Source: Acetivibrio cellulolyticus CD2
GTDB lineage: Bacteria; Bacillota; Clostridia; Acetivibrionales; Acetivibrionaceae
NCBI RefSeq assembly: GCF_000179595.2
Contig: NZ_JH556653.1
Location: 732,532-796,531, forward strand
DNA: 64,000 nt
Direction of reading: 5' to 3'
Below the pieces are notes generated by a model. That model made no database searches. It saw nothing but the letters and a program-made list of their open reading frames with translations, and was not told the origin of the DNA. The position numbers and the translations under genes are program-made. Positions within the stretch are counted from its first letter, which is position 1. Each line of letters opens with the position of its first letter. Below are positions 39,201 to 48,106 of this stretch, piece by piece.

Positions 39201-40526
39201 CGTTTGTATGTCAACAACATCGAATACCGAACTCTTATTTGCAAGATTTGTTATTTCCAATCTAGGTTTGATTTCTTTTATATTTAATGCATTATTCAGA
39301 TCAAGAAGACCATATCCAAATTTTATATCTTTACCCGCATCACCTAAATCTTGTGCTGAATCAGTAAGATATTGCTCTACTTCAATGACAGAAAGTGAAG
39401 GGTTTTTAGAAATCAACATGGCACATGCTGCACTTATAACTGGTGTTGCCATGGATGTACCGCTATAGGAATCGTATTTATTTCCAGGTATTGTACTTAG
39501 GACATCTACTCCTGGTGCAGCCAGTTTAACTTCAGCTCCATAATTTGAGAAGCTCGCAGTCTTATTATTAATATCTGTAGCAGATACTGTAATAACTCCA
39601 GGTATGGATGCAGGAATATAGTTCTTTGTATCATCAGCACTGTTTCCTGCAGCAGCCACAACTACAACATCCTTGCTGAAAGCGTAATTGCACGCATTTG
39701 TAAGCAAAGGACTTTCACCATAACCGCCAAGACTCATGTTGATTACTTTTGCACCATTGTCTGCCGCATAATATATAGCTTTTGCTATAGTGAAATCATC
39801 ACCGGATCCGGCTTCTAAAACTCTTAGCGGCATTATTTTTATTGGCGCTTTACCAGCAGTTCCTGCAACCCCGATTCCGTTATCTGTAGAAGCCGCAATT
39901 ATTCCTGCAACGTGTGAAGCATGTTCTTCGTCAACCGGTCCAGGTGAAGGATCTTCATCCATATCAACAAAGTCATAACCTGCGGTTACTCTATCCTTCA
40001 AATCTTCATGTGCAATATCCAGTCCGGTATCGATAACCGCTACCTTTACTTCTTCCATAGAAGAAGTATCACCAAGGGTAATCCATGCATCCTTTGCCTT
40101 TATGTTTTGTAGAGCCCATTGGTTTTTGTAATCAGGATCATTTGGATCATCCTCCGGAAACTCAGTAACTTTTCTTATGTAGTTCGGAACAACATATTCA
40201 ACATCTTTGTTTTGTCTGAATATCCTGACTTTTTCTGAAAGTTTGTCATCATTAATTTCTACAAGTGCCAAACCACTATTTTCTGATTCTACAATTTTTC
40301 CCTGATTTTTAATTATAGAGCTCTTGTTTGCTTTTAATGATGCCTTGTCCTTATATTTAATAATTAACTGTCCAGATTTTCTGGGGCTTTTCGAATTAAT
40401 GCTCAAATTAGTATCAAATCTTTTGCTGCTCCTATCCGGCACCTTATTCTGCGCAAATACATTGAAGGTTAGCGCTGATGATAACATGCAGGCAATTGTA
40501 ACTACTGAAACTGCTTTTTTCAACAT
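36264..40526 (-). CDS. Large secreted subtilisin-like serine protease
   Basis: A 1420-residue S8 protease. Signal peptide (~1-25, ends NVFAQ), I9-like propeptide (~50-120), catalytic domain (~130-410) with Asp in AVIDTGLD, His in EEHASHVAG, Asn in AAAGNSA and Ser in SGTSMATPV. About 1000 residues of beta-rich modules follow, with an acidic Glu/Ser/Val linker near residue ~490. Two stretches are alike: FIPGEELNVNNSIIDSYGNE and YKAGETLKTTNTIADKYGNR, indicating an internal duplication. No SLH or dockerin is visible. The start at ATG 40526 is supported by AGGAGG 7 nt upstream; upstream in-frame codons precede the ribosome binding site. Confidence 0.9.
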   Translation of the reverse strand: MLKKAVSVVTIACMLSSALTFNVFAQNKVPDRSSKRFDTNLSINSKSPRKSGQLIIKYKDKASLKANKSSIIKNQGKIVESENSGLALVEINDDKLSEKVRIFRQNKDVEYVVPNYIRKVTEFPEDDPNDPDYKNQWALQNIKAKDAWITLGDTSSMEEVKVAVIDTGLDIAHEDLKDRVTAGYDFVDMDEDPSPGPVDEEHASHVAGIIAASTDNGIGVAGTAGKAPIKIMPLRVLEAGSGDDFTIAKAIYYAADNGAKVINMSLGGYGESPLLTNACNYAFSKDVVVVAAAGNSADDTKNYIPASIPGVITVSATDINNKTASFSNYGAEVKLAAPGVDVLSTIPGNKYDSYSGTSMATPVISAACAMLISKNPSLSVIEVEQYLTDSAQDLGDAGKDIKFGYGLLDLNNALNIKEIKPRLEITNLANKSSVFDVVDIQTRFTYPEKIVKTDLYIDETVVGSVENTSDVKPEDESVVKTDEESAEGSVDESVAEAVYENKMFTNFELDTNKFIDGMHTLKVVATDKEDQTYTKEIKISIRNTVYTGLRVKLTNEGEPVKGGYVEVYNKHTENGETYYDYIYSGMTSKSGVAIIPGSTAPNGNDYVVVANYGIQNGDQYSYATEVKEAKAPGVIEMDGSDLVPVTIDVGLEEQSSDLFASYKFPGSENSFDFFMFSNTEGGLIETYLNPGTYSFQAISYTVEVLDENVSGNAGIDAIYLLNTDDVEVNSDNSYIAMDSDISNLAKVDASYKNIHGFTTQGGSISLGLKDSHLTCGFGVDDMLNLPDVYLTPGSYVCGLDITGEKDGQLAYVSLQSTELALESGNENSISFGGTLTGKIELDKTKFIPGEELNVNNSIIDSYGNELVFMISDFEELFGLLNNKNILTYKTGANKVKIRTLDSVSNAFRETEEPEEPVEIELKSPVTLTLVDSKDNVIMSENLFYYFSGGIYMQLPQSLATDKYKLKLVADLPYLIQAETSLSVSREVKSDAVKFIIEQPDKTKATSASVEAINTLTGETYYFDGTNLLNGEMFVSLPKANYKFVVTSTTYESNGEISDTVSNDVYGELSVVMNNTIYTKDGKSPAIYNLSSTQLQKVDLSAKDEDGKTIDNPSVYFISMPCGTSTYSALLGIDAQAVGIDMGKIYVSKGTYNLEADIISADLLSTERIIFKPNESIGLKTKNPQPVEFTPDNLTEVSLDSKSEKDAIDVVISDSKTGFSSSLSLTKDRAVKVSKGLYDLDILCANAEYGNSYLYELKSQKDFSGKSTVINCGTDFSMSIKPNKSIYKAGETLKTTNTIADKYGNRVVKIYDNSYFWFYSEKIQSSKGRVMLRKVNGEIKLFDIVTREYIDIPYYDIRAPFINIKDSFDDVIFSAKSPDFYTNSAIKLDPQLIESGIYKIELTVDIDADGNMSAESSFKVK

Positions 40527-41066
40527 GATGTGACCTCCTAAAATTAATGTTATGTACCTCGAAACTCTGTAAAGCAATAGTTTATAGTGTATTTATTCAT
40601 GAGTCATGTTTAAAACACTAAACAAAAGAATTTTAATAAATCACCTCCTGGATTTTTTTACATAAACTACCATACACATTTTATATTAATGTATTAAAAA
40701 TGTTTTTTCAGCAAATTTGGTTATTGTTTATAAAAATGTAATAATTTGATGAGAATTAAAATAACGCTTATATTTACGAGAAAAGAGCAAAAAAATAAAA
40801 GGGATGTTTGGAATAAATCCCTTTTTAAAGGTTGGTAGGATATTTTTCATGAAAAAACATCTATATTATTGAATCTACAAGTGTTTTTGAAAACTGAAAA
40901 TATAACTTTCACTACTATTTTTGCTAAAGGCTTATTTGAAGCAAAATAGCCACTTAGAAAAAGTGTAAGTTATCTTTCAGTCATTCTTTAGCACTTGTAT
41001 AATTGAGAACAGCTTTAACGTTAAACAAATCAAAACTTCATGTTTGTGTAAAATATTTTTCATTAA
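40527..41066. other. Intergenic region between two minus-strand secreted-protein genes
   Basis: No gene is visible. The stem 40798-40805/40817-40824 (8 bp), followed on the minus strand by a long T-rich run, is a probable terminator of the beta-propeller dockerin gene. A longer imperfect stem pairs ~40901-40912 with ~40960-40971. The 200 nt next to 40527 should hold the subtilase promoter. Confidence 0.5.
40785..40824 (-). terminator. Probable terminator of the beta-propeller dockerin gene
   Basis: A perfect 8-bp stem (40798-40805 with 40817-40824) is followed on the minus strand by tattttttttgctctttt. It is about 240 nt beyond the stop codon at 41067. Confidence 0.6.
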
Positions 41067-42656
41067 TTAATAATTGGTGCTTATACCAAGAAGTATTTGC
41101 CTTAATATTGCGAAGTCAATAGAGTTAACAAAATTGTCATTATTGATATCTCCGGTTTTAGTAACATTCGGAAATGGAACATTTATACCCAGTAAATAAC
41201 TTCTTAAATAAGCAAAATCAATTGAGTTTATCGCGCCATCACCATTTATATCTCCTTTGAGATCATTGGTTTGAGTAGGTGTTGGTGTAGGCGGTGTTGT
41301 TTTAGTTGGAGTAGGTGTAGTTTGGTTTCCGTTCTTAAGACATTCACCTGAAACATATCTGGAATAATTATAGTGTTGTTTAATCTGTTTTCTTGTATTA
41401 CCTGGTTGTGGAGCAGGTTGAGAATAATCTTCGTCACTATGTGCATAGATATTAAGTTTGGTATTGTCGTAGAATATTACCTCTTCGCTGCCGTCACCGC
41501 AAATATCACCTACTTCGGCATTACCATCGGTTGCAAACTGGAATGCTTTATTGCCGGAAATTTCATACAAACCTGGTTTAGCGCCGCCTCCCCTTCTGTA
41601 TGCCAGACAATACGGAGTATTGGAGCCGTCCCAATTTGAAACTTTCCTTATAACTGTAGCATATCCTCCCTTATTGGTAGGGTTTTCTTTCCAAACTAAT
41701 TTTCCTGATGAATTAAAAGCAAACAAAGCATCCTGTCCGTTTGTACTTCGATTTATACGATCCAATCCAAAAACCTCAAGTCCTGGACTGTTTTTATCAA
41801 AATCTTCAAGTACAACCTGCTGGCCTTCAACCAACTGGTTACTCCACCATAAGAAGTTTCCTTTCCAGTTGTATGCCTGAACGGTATAATCACCTTGTGT
41901 ACCAAGTACTATTTCCAAACCGTTTGAGGAATTCCCGTCAAGCTCACCTATCTGGACACAATCGGCATGATCAATAGGATTTTTAGCAGTCCATAGTGAT
42001 TTTCCGTCATGATCAAGCATGGTATAGCTCATCATAATTTCATCTTTGCCGTCGCCATCAAAATCATAATTCCATGGATAGTGCCCGGTTGTACCTTTGA
42101 AAGACCATAAAAGCTTGCCGTTTTTATCCACAACATAAGCACTACCGTACCTGTTCTTGAAGATCATGTCAGACGGATATGTATTACCGGAAACGTTACA
42201 GATAAGTATGGCATCACAGGCATCATTTGCAGGAAGATTGAACTCTCTTTCTTCTTTGCCGTCTTTACCGTTTAAGATTTTGACTTTTCTGCTCATAACA
42301 GCAATAACTTCGTTATCACCATCGTTATCAATGTCATAAATCTGGCAAGGTTCGTCGCGGTCAGTACCTGACTGATTGTTGTCGGTTCCGATTTTCCACA
42401 TTTTGGTACCAGTGTGATCAAAGGCAGTCAAAGCGTTAACCTGGCTTGGATTGTCTGAAGTAGCTTGTACCATAAGAAAATCCAGACGGCCGTCGCCGTT
42501 AAGGTCACCTAGACGCAATCGACATGCAGAACCTGCATCACTAATGTTTATTGATTTTACTAAAGTTGCATCTGTTGTCGCCGCTGAAACAGTGATTGGC
42601 AAAGAGTTTACTAAAACAAATGCAGCTACAGATATGGTTGATAAAAACTTTTTCAA
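41067..42656 (-). CDS. Cellulosomal FG-GAP/beta-propeller protein with type I dockerin
   Basis: A 529-residue secreted protein. Signal peptide (~1-25), then a ~380-residue propeller with calcium-binding FG-GAP-like loops (DLNGDGRLDF, DIDNDGDNEV, DFDGDGKDEI, DICGDGSEEV) and PQQ-like strands (GKLLWSFKG, GKSLWTAKN). Then a Thr/Pro linker and a dockerin with both calcium loops (GDINGDGAINSIDFAYLRSYLLG and GDINNDNFVNSIDFAILRQILLG). The fold recalls the propellers of polysaccharide lyases such as rhamnogalacturonan lyases, but no catalytic residue can be assigned. The start is TTG at 42656 with GGGGTG 7 nt upstream. It is divergent from the DUF362 dockerin gene. Confidence 0.88.
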   Translation of the reverse strand: MKKFLSTISVAAFVLVNSLPITVSAATTDATLVKSINISDAGSACRLRLGDLNGDGRLDFLMVQATSDNPSQVNALTAFDHTGTKMWKIGTDNNQSGTDRDEPCQIYDIDNDGDNEVIAVMSRKVKILNGKDGKEEREFNLPANDACDAILICNVSGNTYPSDMIFKNRYGSAYVVDKNGKLLWSFKGTTGHYPWNYDFDGDGKDEIMMSYTMLDHDGKSLWTAKNPIDHADCVQIGELDGNSSNGLEIVLGTQGDYTVQAYNWKGNFLWWSNQLVEGQQVVLEDFDKNSPGLEVFGLDRINRSTNGQDALFAFNSSGKLVWKENPTNKGGYATVIRKVSNWDGSNTPYCLAYRRGGGAKPGLYEISGNKAFQFATDGNAEVGDICGDGSEEVIFYDNTKLNIYAHSDEDYSQPAPQPGNTRKQIKQHYNYSRYVSGECLKNGNQTTPTPTKTTPPTPTPTQTNDLKGDINGDGAINSIDFAYLRSYLLGINVPFPNVTKTGDINNDNFVNSIDFAILRQILLGISTNY

Positions 42657-42690
42657 AACATTGCACCCCCTAAGTCATGTTTCTCTACGT

Positions 42691-42796
42691 CTATATATGC
42701 GCTATAAATAAATTTTTGTGGGGTACATTTTCAAGAATATGGAGTTATAATTGCAATTTGTACCCTCAAAAATCAAATATAGTTTCGCATATATAG
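42691..42796. promoter_or_regulatory. Concentric inverted repeats in the divergent promoter of two dockerin genes
   Basis: Outer arms 42691-42701 and 42786-42796 are a perfect 11-bp inverted repeat. Inner arms 42712-42727 and 42759-42773 match over ~15 positions with one mismatch and a one-base gap. Both share a centre at ~42743. TATAAT at 42746-42751 lies in the loop. The symmetry fits coordinated control of both genes. Confidence 0.6.
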
Positions 42797-42854
42797 AGGA
42801 AGTATTAAATGAACAATATTGTAATTTTCATATTTTTTGAGGGAGGTCCTTATA

Positions 42855-44696
42855 ATGCTTAATAAAGAAGAACAAGATGTATTTGTTTGTCCCAAGACAG
42901 GAAAAGTAATAAGATCAAAACCTAAAAAAAAGTGGTCAAAATGGCTGTTTCCGTTTACCGGATTTGTAGCTCTAATATGGTTTTTAATTCGCGTAATTCC
43001 CAAACCTAGTAGGGCCAGTTATCCATGCCAACGTGCATCAGCACCATTAGCTGCAAGTTTTGTTGTGTGGCTTACAGGAATATTTGGTTCTTCTGTACTT
43101 CTTCGCAAATCGGGAAAATTTCTTCGTCAGTATCGGTATATAACAGGAGTTTCCTTATTGGTTGTTGCAGTAGTTTTAGCCGGAGTTTCCTCTGCATATG
43201 TTTTTAATAAAGAGGCTTCTGCAGTGACTGCAGAACCTTATACTGATCAAGCAGCAAATGAGCCAATTGGAACAGCTAAAGGCATTATGGCGGGACGTGT
43301 TTCATGGATACATGATCCTAATGCAACAAAATGGGATGGTAGCTCAAATTACTGGTATTCGGATAATAACACCGACCAGACTGTTGTAAATAGTATGTTT
43401 GATAAAGTTGTATGTTCAGTAGTAAATAAAAATGATGTTAGTTCTGCATGGGATGCTTTATTTAAATACTGCAACAATAACAAGGGAAATGGAAATGTAG
43501 GTTATACTTCCGGTGAAAAAATTGCCATAAAGGTAAATCTCAATAATAAATATTCAGGTAATATGATTGATCAGACTCCACATATGGTTTATGCTGTATT
43601 AAATCATCTTGTTAATGTGGTAGGTGTGAAACAATCTGATATTACAGTATTTGATTCCTCACGAACGAATATTGCACCTATTAAATCCAGATGCAGCGGC
43701 TCATTTCCAAATGTAATTTATAATGATACATCATTAGCAGAGAATAGCATTACATATTCAAAATCAATTACAAGTGCAAACTCCAGAAAGCTTGGTTCTC
43801 CTGCTGTTAATGCCAAATACTTAATCAATATGGCAATACTTAAAAGACATGGTATGCCAAAAAGTGACTGGATAGAATCAAACGGAAATACTGGTGTTAC
43901 ACTGTGTGGAAAAAATCTCGTTGGGACAACTGGAGATATTAAATCATTACATGTTGATTTGCGTGATTGGAATGAATCGGGCGCAAGCTACACTCCAATT
44001 GTTGACCTTATGGGAAGTAAAAATCTTGGCGGCAAAACCGTTCTTTACATAGTTGATGGATTATATTCCGGTAACCTATGGAACAGCAAACCACAAAAAT
44101 GGACAGGTGCACCATTCAACAACGATTGGCCTTCAAGTATATTGGTATCCCAAGATCCTGTAGCTATTGATTCTGTCGGACTTGATTTTATGAGATCACA
44201 ATGGACGCTTTTGAAGAATGCAGATAATTACCTCCATGAAGCAGCAAAAATCGATGCTCCACCTTCTGGAACATCCTATAAACCGGATGGAGTTGCTTTG
44301 AAAAGCCTTGGAGTCCATGAACACTGGAATAATGCCAATGACAAAAAATATACCAGAAATCTTGGTACAGGAAATGGTATTGAACTTATTTCTGTTTCAA
44401 ATTCAACCACCACACCGACTATGACTCCAAAGCCTAATGTTACACCGACCAATACAAATTTACCAACGGCGACAGCAAGCACAATTATATATGGTGATGT
44501 AAATGGTGATAAAGCAATCAACTCCCTTGACTTTGCTTTTATGAGACAATACCTGCTTGGTGCCATTCAGTCATTCCCTAATAATACAGGCAATAAAGCT
44601 GCTGATGTAGATGGAAGTGGAACCTTTAATGCCATAGATTTCGCTTATATGAGACAGTATCTGCTTGGCATGATTGATAAATTTCCTTTGAATTAG
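42855..44696 (+). CDS. Membrane-anchored DUF362 protein with C-terminal type I dockerin
   Basis: A 613-residue protein. The N-terminal ~140 residues contain three membrane helices (~36-56, 65-90, 100-125) around the conserved RVIPKPSRASYPCQRASAPL stretch. A DUF362 domain follows (~150-510: KVNLNN, YLINMAILKRHGMP, YIVDGLYSG, SQDPVAIDSVGLDF). Then a Thr/Pro linker and a dockerin with two calcium loops (DVNGDKAINSLDFAFMRQYLL, DVDGSGTFNAIDFAYMRQYLL). The ATG at 42855 has GGGAGG 8 nt upstream. DUF362 function is not established. A dockerin on a polytopic membrane protein is unusual, since dockerins normally sit on freely secreted enzymes. Confidence 0.87.
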   Translation: MLNKEEQDVFVCPKTGKVIRSKPKKKWSKWLFPFTGFVALIWFLIRVIPKPSRASYPCQRASAPLAASFVVWLTGIFGSSVLLRKSGKFLRQYRYITGVSLLVVAVVLAGVSSAYVFNKEASAVTAEPYTDQAANEPIGTAKGIMAGRVSWIHDPNATKWDGSSNYWYSDNNTDQTVVNSMFDKVVCSVVNKNDVSSAWDALFKYCNNNKGNGNVGYTSGEKIAIKVNLNNKYSGNMIDQTPHMVYAVLNHLVNVVGVKQSDITVFDSSRTNIAPIKSRCSGSFPNVIYNDTSLAENSITYSKSITSANSRKLGSPAVNAKYLINMAILKRHGMPKSDWIESNGNTGVTLCGKNLVGTTGDIKSLHVDLRDWNESGASYTPIVDLMGSKNLGGKTVLYIVDGLYSGNLWNSKPQKWTGAPFNNDWPSSILVSQDPVAIDSVGLDFMRSQWTLLKNADNYLHEAAKIDAPPSGTSYKPDGVALKSLGVHEHWNNANDKKYTRNLGTGNGIELISVSNSTTTPTMTPKPNVTPTNTNLPTATASTIIYGDVNGDKAINSLDFAFMRQYLLGAIQSFPNNTGNKAADVDGSGTFNAIDFAYMRQYLLGMIDKFPLN

Positions 44697-44980
44697 CCCT
44701 AAATTTTAGATATCAAAGCGTAACATCCGATATGAAGAAATTATTAATGCTTTACCTGACACCTTAATAATTGAAGATACTGAAAATGATATGCTTTTTG
44801 GTGATTTGAACCTTGATAACAGTCGCCAAGGTCATTTCTCGTGCAGTACAGGGGGCTAAACTTCAGCCCCCAATATAAATCTTACCAGCTATTTGATTTG
44901 AGTATTTCTTAATTGTAAACCTAAACGTTTATGGATGTGCTGCAATCAAATTATCGAGTTGTACCTTTGCATCGTCAAAA
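44697..44980. other. Intergenic region with a possible dockerin-gene remnant
   Basis: The plus-strand frame ~44710-44859 reads ...EIINALPDTLIIEDTENDMLFGDLNLDNS... with a GDLNLD piece like the start of a dockerin calcium loop. It has no start codon, ribosome binding site or second loop. It may be a decayed fragment; confidence is low. Confidence 0.25.
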
Positions 44981-45319
44981 CTAAGGCCCTCCTATACTGA
45001 CTTGATTTCCAGAAGCAGTATTTATTGTATTTGTAAGTTGCTTTGCTATATTTTCAACAGCATTCAAATCTGTACTCATGCTTAATGACTTGTCAATTAC
45101 AATAGCGACATCAACATTTCCATATCCGGAGACAGGGGTGCCATTTATTCTTAGTGTAACTTCGTAGGTTCTGCAAGCTACCGGAACCTGATTAGCTGTC
45201 TTACTCAAAAAAATATCACCTGGGTTTGCAGCTTCAAATACAGTTGTAGTATTTATAAATAAAGCAATAACAAAAGCAGTAAATAATAAACAAGTTATGT
45301 TCCTTTTTTTGAGACTCAT
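44981..45319 (-). pseudogene. Secreted VWA-domain protein, truncated early in the VWA domain
   Basis: A 112-residue frame with a signal peptide (MSLKKRN..., hydrophobic core, ends near FEAANPGD). A beta strand region follows (TYEVTLRINGTPV), then the first strand of a VWA domain with the metal site DKSLSMS and helix 1, stopping at SIGGP. A full VWA domain needs ~130 more residues. Similar clostridial secreted VWA proteins are much longer, so this is a broken gene or fragment. The ATG at 45319 follows a GGGGGAA-type site. Confidence 0.65.
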
Positions 45320-45685
45320 TAACACTTCCCCCAATAGCGAAACTTATTCAGTTTTTAAATCATTTTTTGATATAAAATATGATTATTTATATTTCATTGT
45401 TACACCTATTTTTTTTGTCCAATTTTCTTTCAAGCCATTAAACTCATCTCTTTCACATTGATAATACAAACTTTCACAAGGCTTTTTACCTTGTAAACTT
45501 AAATAAATCCAGCCATCTTTCTCTCTTACCTAAACTTCCCTCTCATTAATTTATAAAAAGTATAAGTATTTGTTTAAAGTTATCCGAAATATTTAGTGGT
45601 ATATCTTTTTATGTTGTTTTTTATAAGTTTATCAATCATTTTTGGTACTTTTCCAGACTTTATAAAATAAAAGGAGTGGTTGAAA
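45320..45685. other. Intergenic region between VWA fragment and chemotaxis receptor
   Basis: No gene is visible in this AT-rich divergent region. AAGGAG at 45671-45676 is the receptor's ribosome binding site. No convincing promoter or riboswitch is seen. Confidence 0.4.
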
Positions 45686-47935
45686 GTGATGAAATGGATT
45701 TCAGACTTGTCATTAAGTAAAAAAATCTATCTGCTTTTAGGTTTTATTGTATTCGCTGTTGCAATTTTTGGAGTTCTTGCAGTTCAATCGAGTAGTGCAA
45801 CTCAAAATAGTCAACTAAATTTGGAGCAATCTGCAAGAACTGCAGAGACTACTATATTAGAAGCTGACAGAGATTTGCATCAGGCATATACTGCAGTACA
45901 AGCACTGGCTTTAGCAGACAATTCTAAGGAAGACTTTGAGAAACTAAAGGCATTTTTTAACGATAATATTAAGACCGCAAAAGAAAGAGTTGCAAATTCA
46001 AAGTTGATAATGGAAAACAGCAATAAGGAATGGGTTGACTATAAAGGAAAAACAAGCAATCTGACAGCATTTCAACTTTTTGAAAAATTCGATACTGATA
46101 TAGATAATTGGGTTGCGATTTCAAACAAAGTAATTGAAAATAAAAGTATGGTTAAAGAGTGGGAAGGTTCATTCGAAACGGCACGTGGAGAATTGGATGA
46201 AATTACAATGCTATTAGACACAGCAACAAAAGAGAGACAATTAGTATATAATAAGAAAAGATCCTATAATATTGCAAATATTGTTATTGGTTTATTTATT
46301 ATGATTATTTTTATATTTATATTTGGTTATATAGTAATCAAAAGCATTTCAAAACCGCTTGAGTCAGTAGTAGCAATGATTAAAGAAATAGAGAAAGGAC
46401 ATTTGAAAACCCGATTGAATTTAAACAGAAAAGACGAGATCGGCCAACTTGCAAATACTATGGATCATTATGCTGATGACCTTCAAAAATTCATTGTTGT
46501 CCCGATTAATAAGATAGCAGTCGGAGATTTTGACTTCGAGTTGAATATTAAAGACAGCGAGGATGAATTATCTCCTGCACTCAAAAAAACTGTAGACTCA
46601 ATAAAAGGCCTTGTTTATGAGGCAAATACTTTAACTAGTGCAGCTATTGAAGGAAAACTCCAAGTTCGTGGAAGAGAAGAAAACTTCAACGGACTATATC
46701 AGGATATTATTTCAGGTATAAACAAAACCTTAGATGCAGTAATAGACCCTATAAGCGAAGCTTCAAGTGTACTTGCTGGATTGGAGAAAGGAAACTTGCA
46801 GGTCAAAATGAATGGAGACTACAAAGGTGAACATGCACTAATAAAGGATGCACTAAATAAAACAGTAGATAACTTAAAGACGTATATCGGTGAAATTACA
46901 TATGTGCTATCTCAAATGTCTGAAGGTAATATGAATATCACAATAAATAGTGAGTTTAAAGGTGATTTTGTTGAAATTAAGAATTCGCTAAACCGCATTA
47001 TAGATGCTTTCAATGATGTGTTGATTAATATTGGTGATGCAGCATATCAGGTATCAGCAGGTTCAAAGCAGATTGCAGATTCATCTCAAATGCTTTCACA
47101 GAGCACAACAGAGCAGGCAAGTGCAGTGGAGGAGTTATCATCAATAATGGATACAATATCTGAGAAAACCAAAAAGAACGCAGTCAATGCCAAAGAAGCA
47201 AACGAACTTGCTATGGAAGTAAAAAAAGATGCAGTAGAAGGTAATGACCAGATGAAAGATATGTTGAAATCAATGGATGAAATAGCATCAGCATCCGCAA
47301 ATATATCTAAAATTATAAAGGTGATAGACGATATAGCTTTCCAGACCAATATCCTTGCGCTAAATGCTGCTGTTGAAGCTGCTAGAGCAGGACAGCATGG
47401 AAAAGGGTTTGCTGTGGTAGCTGATGAAGTTAGAAGTTTGGCAGGAAGAAGTTCACAAGCTGCCAAAGAGACAACCGCTTTAATAGAGGGAACGGTCAGA
47501 AAGACAGAAAACGGTATGACAATAGCTAAAGATACTGCATCAGCACTAAACAAAATAGTTGATGGAGTTTCAAAAGCTGCAGTTTTAGTTGGTGAAATAG
47601 CTAATTCATCAAACGAACAGGCTACGGGAATTGCACAGGTTAATCAGGGGGTATTGCAGATTTCACAGGTTGTGCAGACAAACTCAGCAACCTCACAGGA
47701 GAGTGCAGCATCAAGTCAGGAATTATCAAGTCAGGCAGACACTCTTAATGAAATGGTAAGCAGGTTTAAAGTAAGGAAAAATGTTAGTGAAAAGTCAGGA
47801 TATGAACTTCTGGATAAAGAAATTATTGGATATATGCAGGGCGCAAGCAAAAATAGCAAACAGAATTTAAAAAAGAAGGAATTGAATAATAAAAAGAACA
47901 TCTCTCTTGGTGATATGGATTTTGGCAAATACTAA
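45686..47935 (+). CDS. Methyl-accepting chemotaxis protein
   Basis: A ~749-residue receptor. First membrane helix ~12-33, a mainly helical four-helix-bundle-like outer domain (~35-195), second membrane helix ~196-220. A HAMP domain (~220-275) follows, then two or three HAMP-like repeats ([30 protein letters not shown]), and a signalling domain ending ~715. The conserved hairpin tip is [37 protein letters not shown], quoted here only as its central motif [25 protein letters not shown] and ATG candidates lie within 9 nt (45680-45689); GTG 45686 gives the best spacing. A strong terminator follows. The ligand is unknown. Confidence 0.93.
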   Translation: MMKWISDLSLSKKIYLLLGFIVFAVAIFGVLAVQSSSATQNSQLNLEQSARTAETTILEADRDLHQAYTAVQALALADNSKEDFEKLKAFFNDNIKTAKERVANSKLIMENSNKEWVDYKGKTSNLTAFQLFEKFDTDIDNWVAISNKVIENKSMVKEWEGSFETARGELDEITMLLDTATKERQLVYNKKRSYNIANIVIGLFIMIIFIFIFGYIVIKSISKPLESVVAMIKEIEKGHLKTRLNLNRKDEIGQLANTMDHYADDLQKFIVVPINKIAVGDFDFELNIKDSEDELSPALKKTVDSIKGLVYEANTLTSAAIEGKLQVRGREENFNGLYQDIISGINKTLDAVIDPISEASSVLAGLEKGNLQVKMNGDYKGEHALIKDALNKTVDNLKTYIGEITYVLSQMSEGNMNITINSEFKGDFVEIKNSLNRIIDAFNDVLINIGDAAYQVSAGSKQIADSSQMLSQSTTEQASAVEELSSIMDTISEKTKKNAVNAKEANELAMEVKKDAVEGNDQMKDMLKSMDEIASASANISKIIKVIDDIAFQTNILALNAAVEAARAGQHGKGFAVVADEVRSLAGRSSQAAKETTALIEGTVRKTENGMTIAKDTASALNKIVDGVSKAAVLVGEIANSSNEQATGIAQVNQGVLQISQVVQTNSATSQESAASSQELSSQADTLNEMVSRFKVRKNVSEKSGYELLDKEIIGYMQGASKNSKQNLKKKELNNKKNISLGDMDFGKY

Positions 47936-47967
47936 GGTATATATGAAAAAACATTTATAAAAATTGT

Positions 47968-48010
47968 GTGGTTAAGCTCAGCAAATGGACTTAACCACTT
48001 TTTATTTGAT
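47968..48010 (+). terminator. Intrinsic terminator of the chemotaxis receptor gene
   Basis: A perfect 9-bp stem (47968-47976 with 47990-47998, 13-nt loop) is followed directly by tttttattt. Confidence 0.9.
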
Positions 48011-48106
48011 GAATTTACAAAGCATAAGTCTTCATATCAATTGGCTATTTACACGAACCAATCCATAAACCTCCAAGCTTTGGCTGTTTTGTATTTAACT
48101 TTATAA

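Noticed and set aside
44710-44859. Possible dockerin-protein fragment (GDLNLD)
   Set aside because: Only one partial loop is visible without a start or second loop; chance resemblance is possible.
47086-47553. 155-codon open frame antisense to the chemotaxis receptor
   Set aside because: It is a compositional shadow of the conserved signalling domain; no start signal and no family resemblance.
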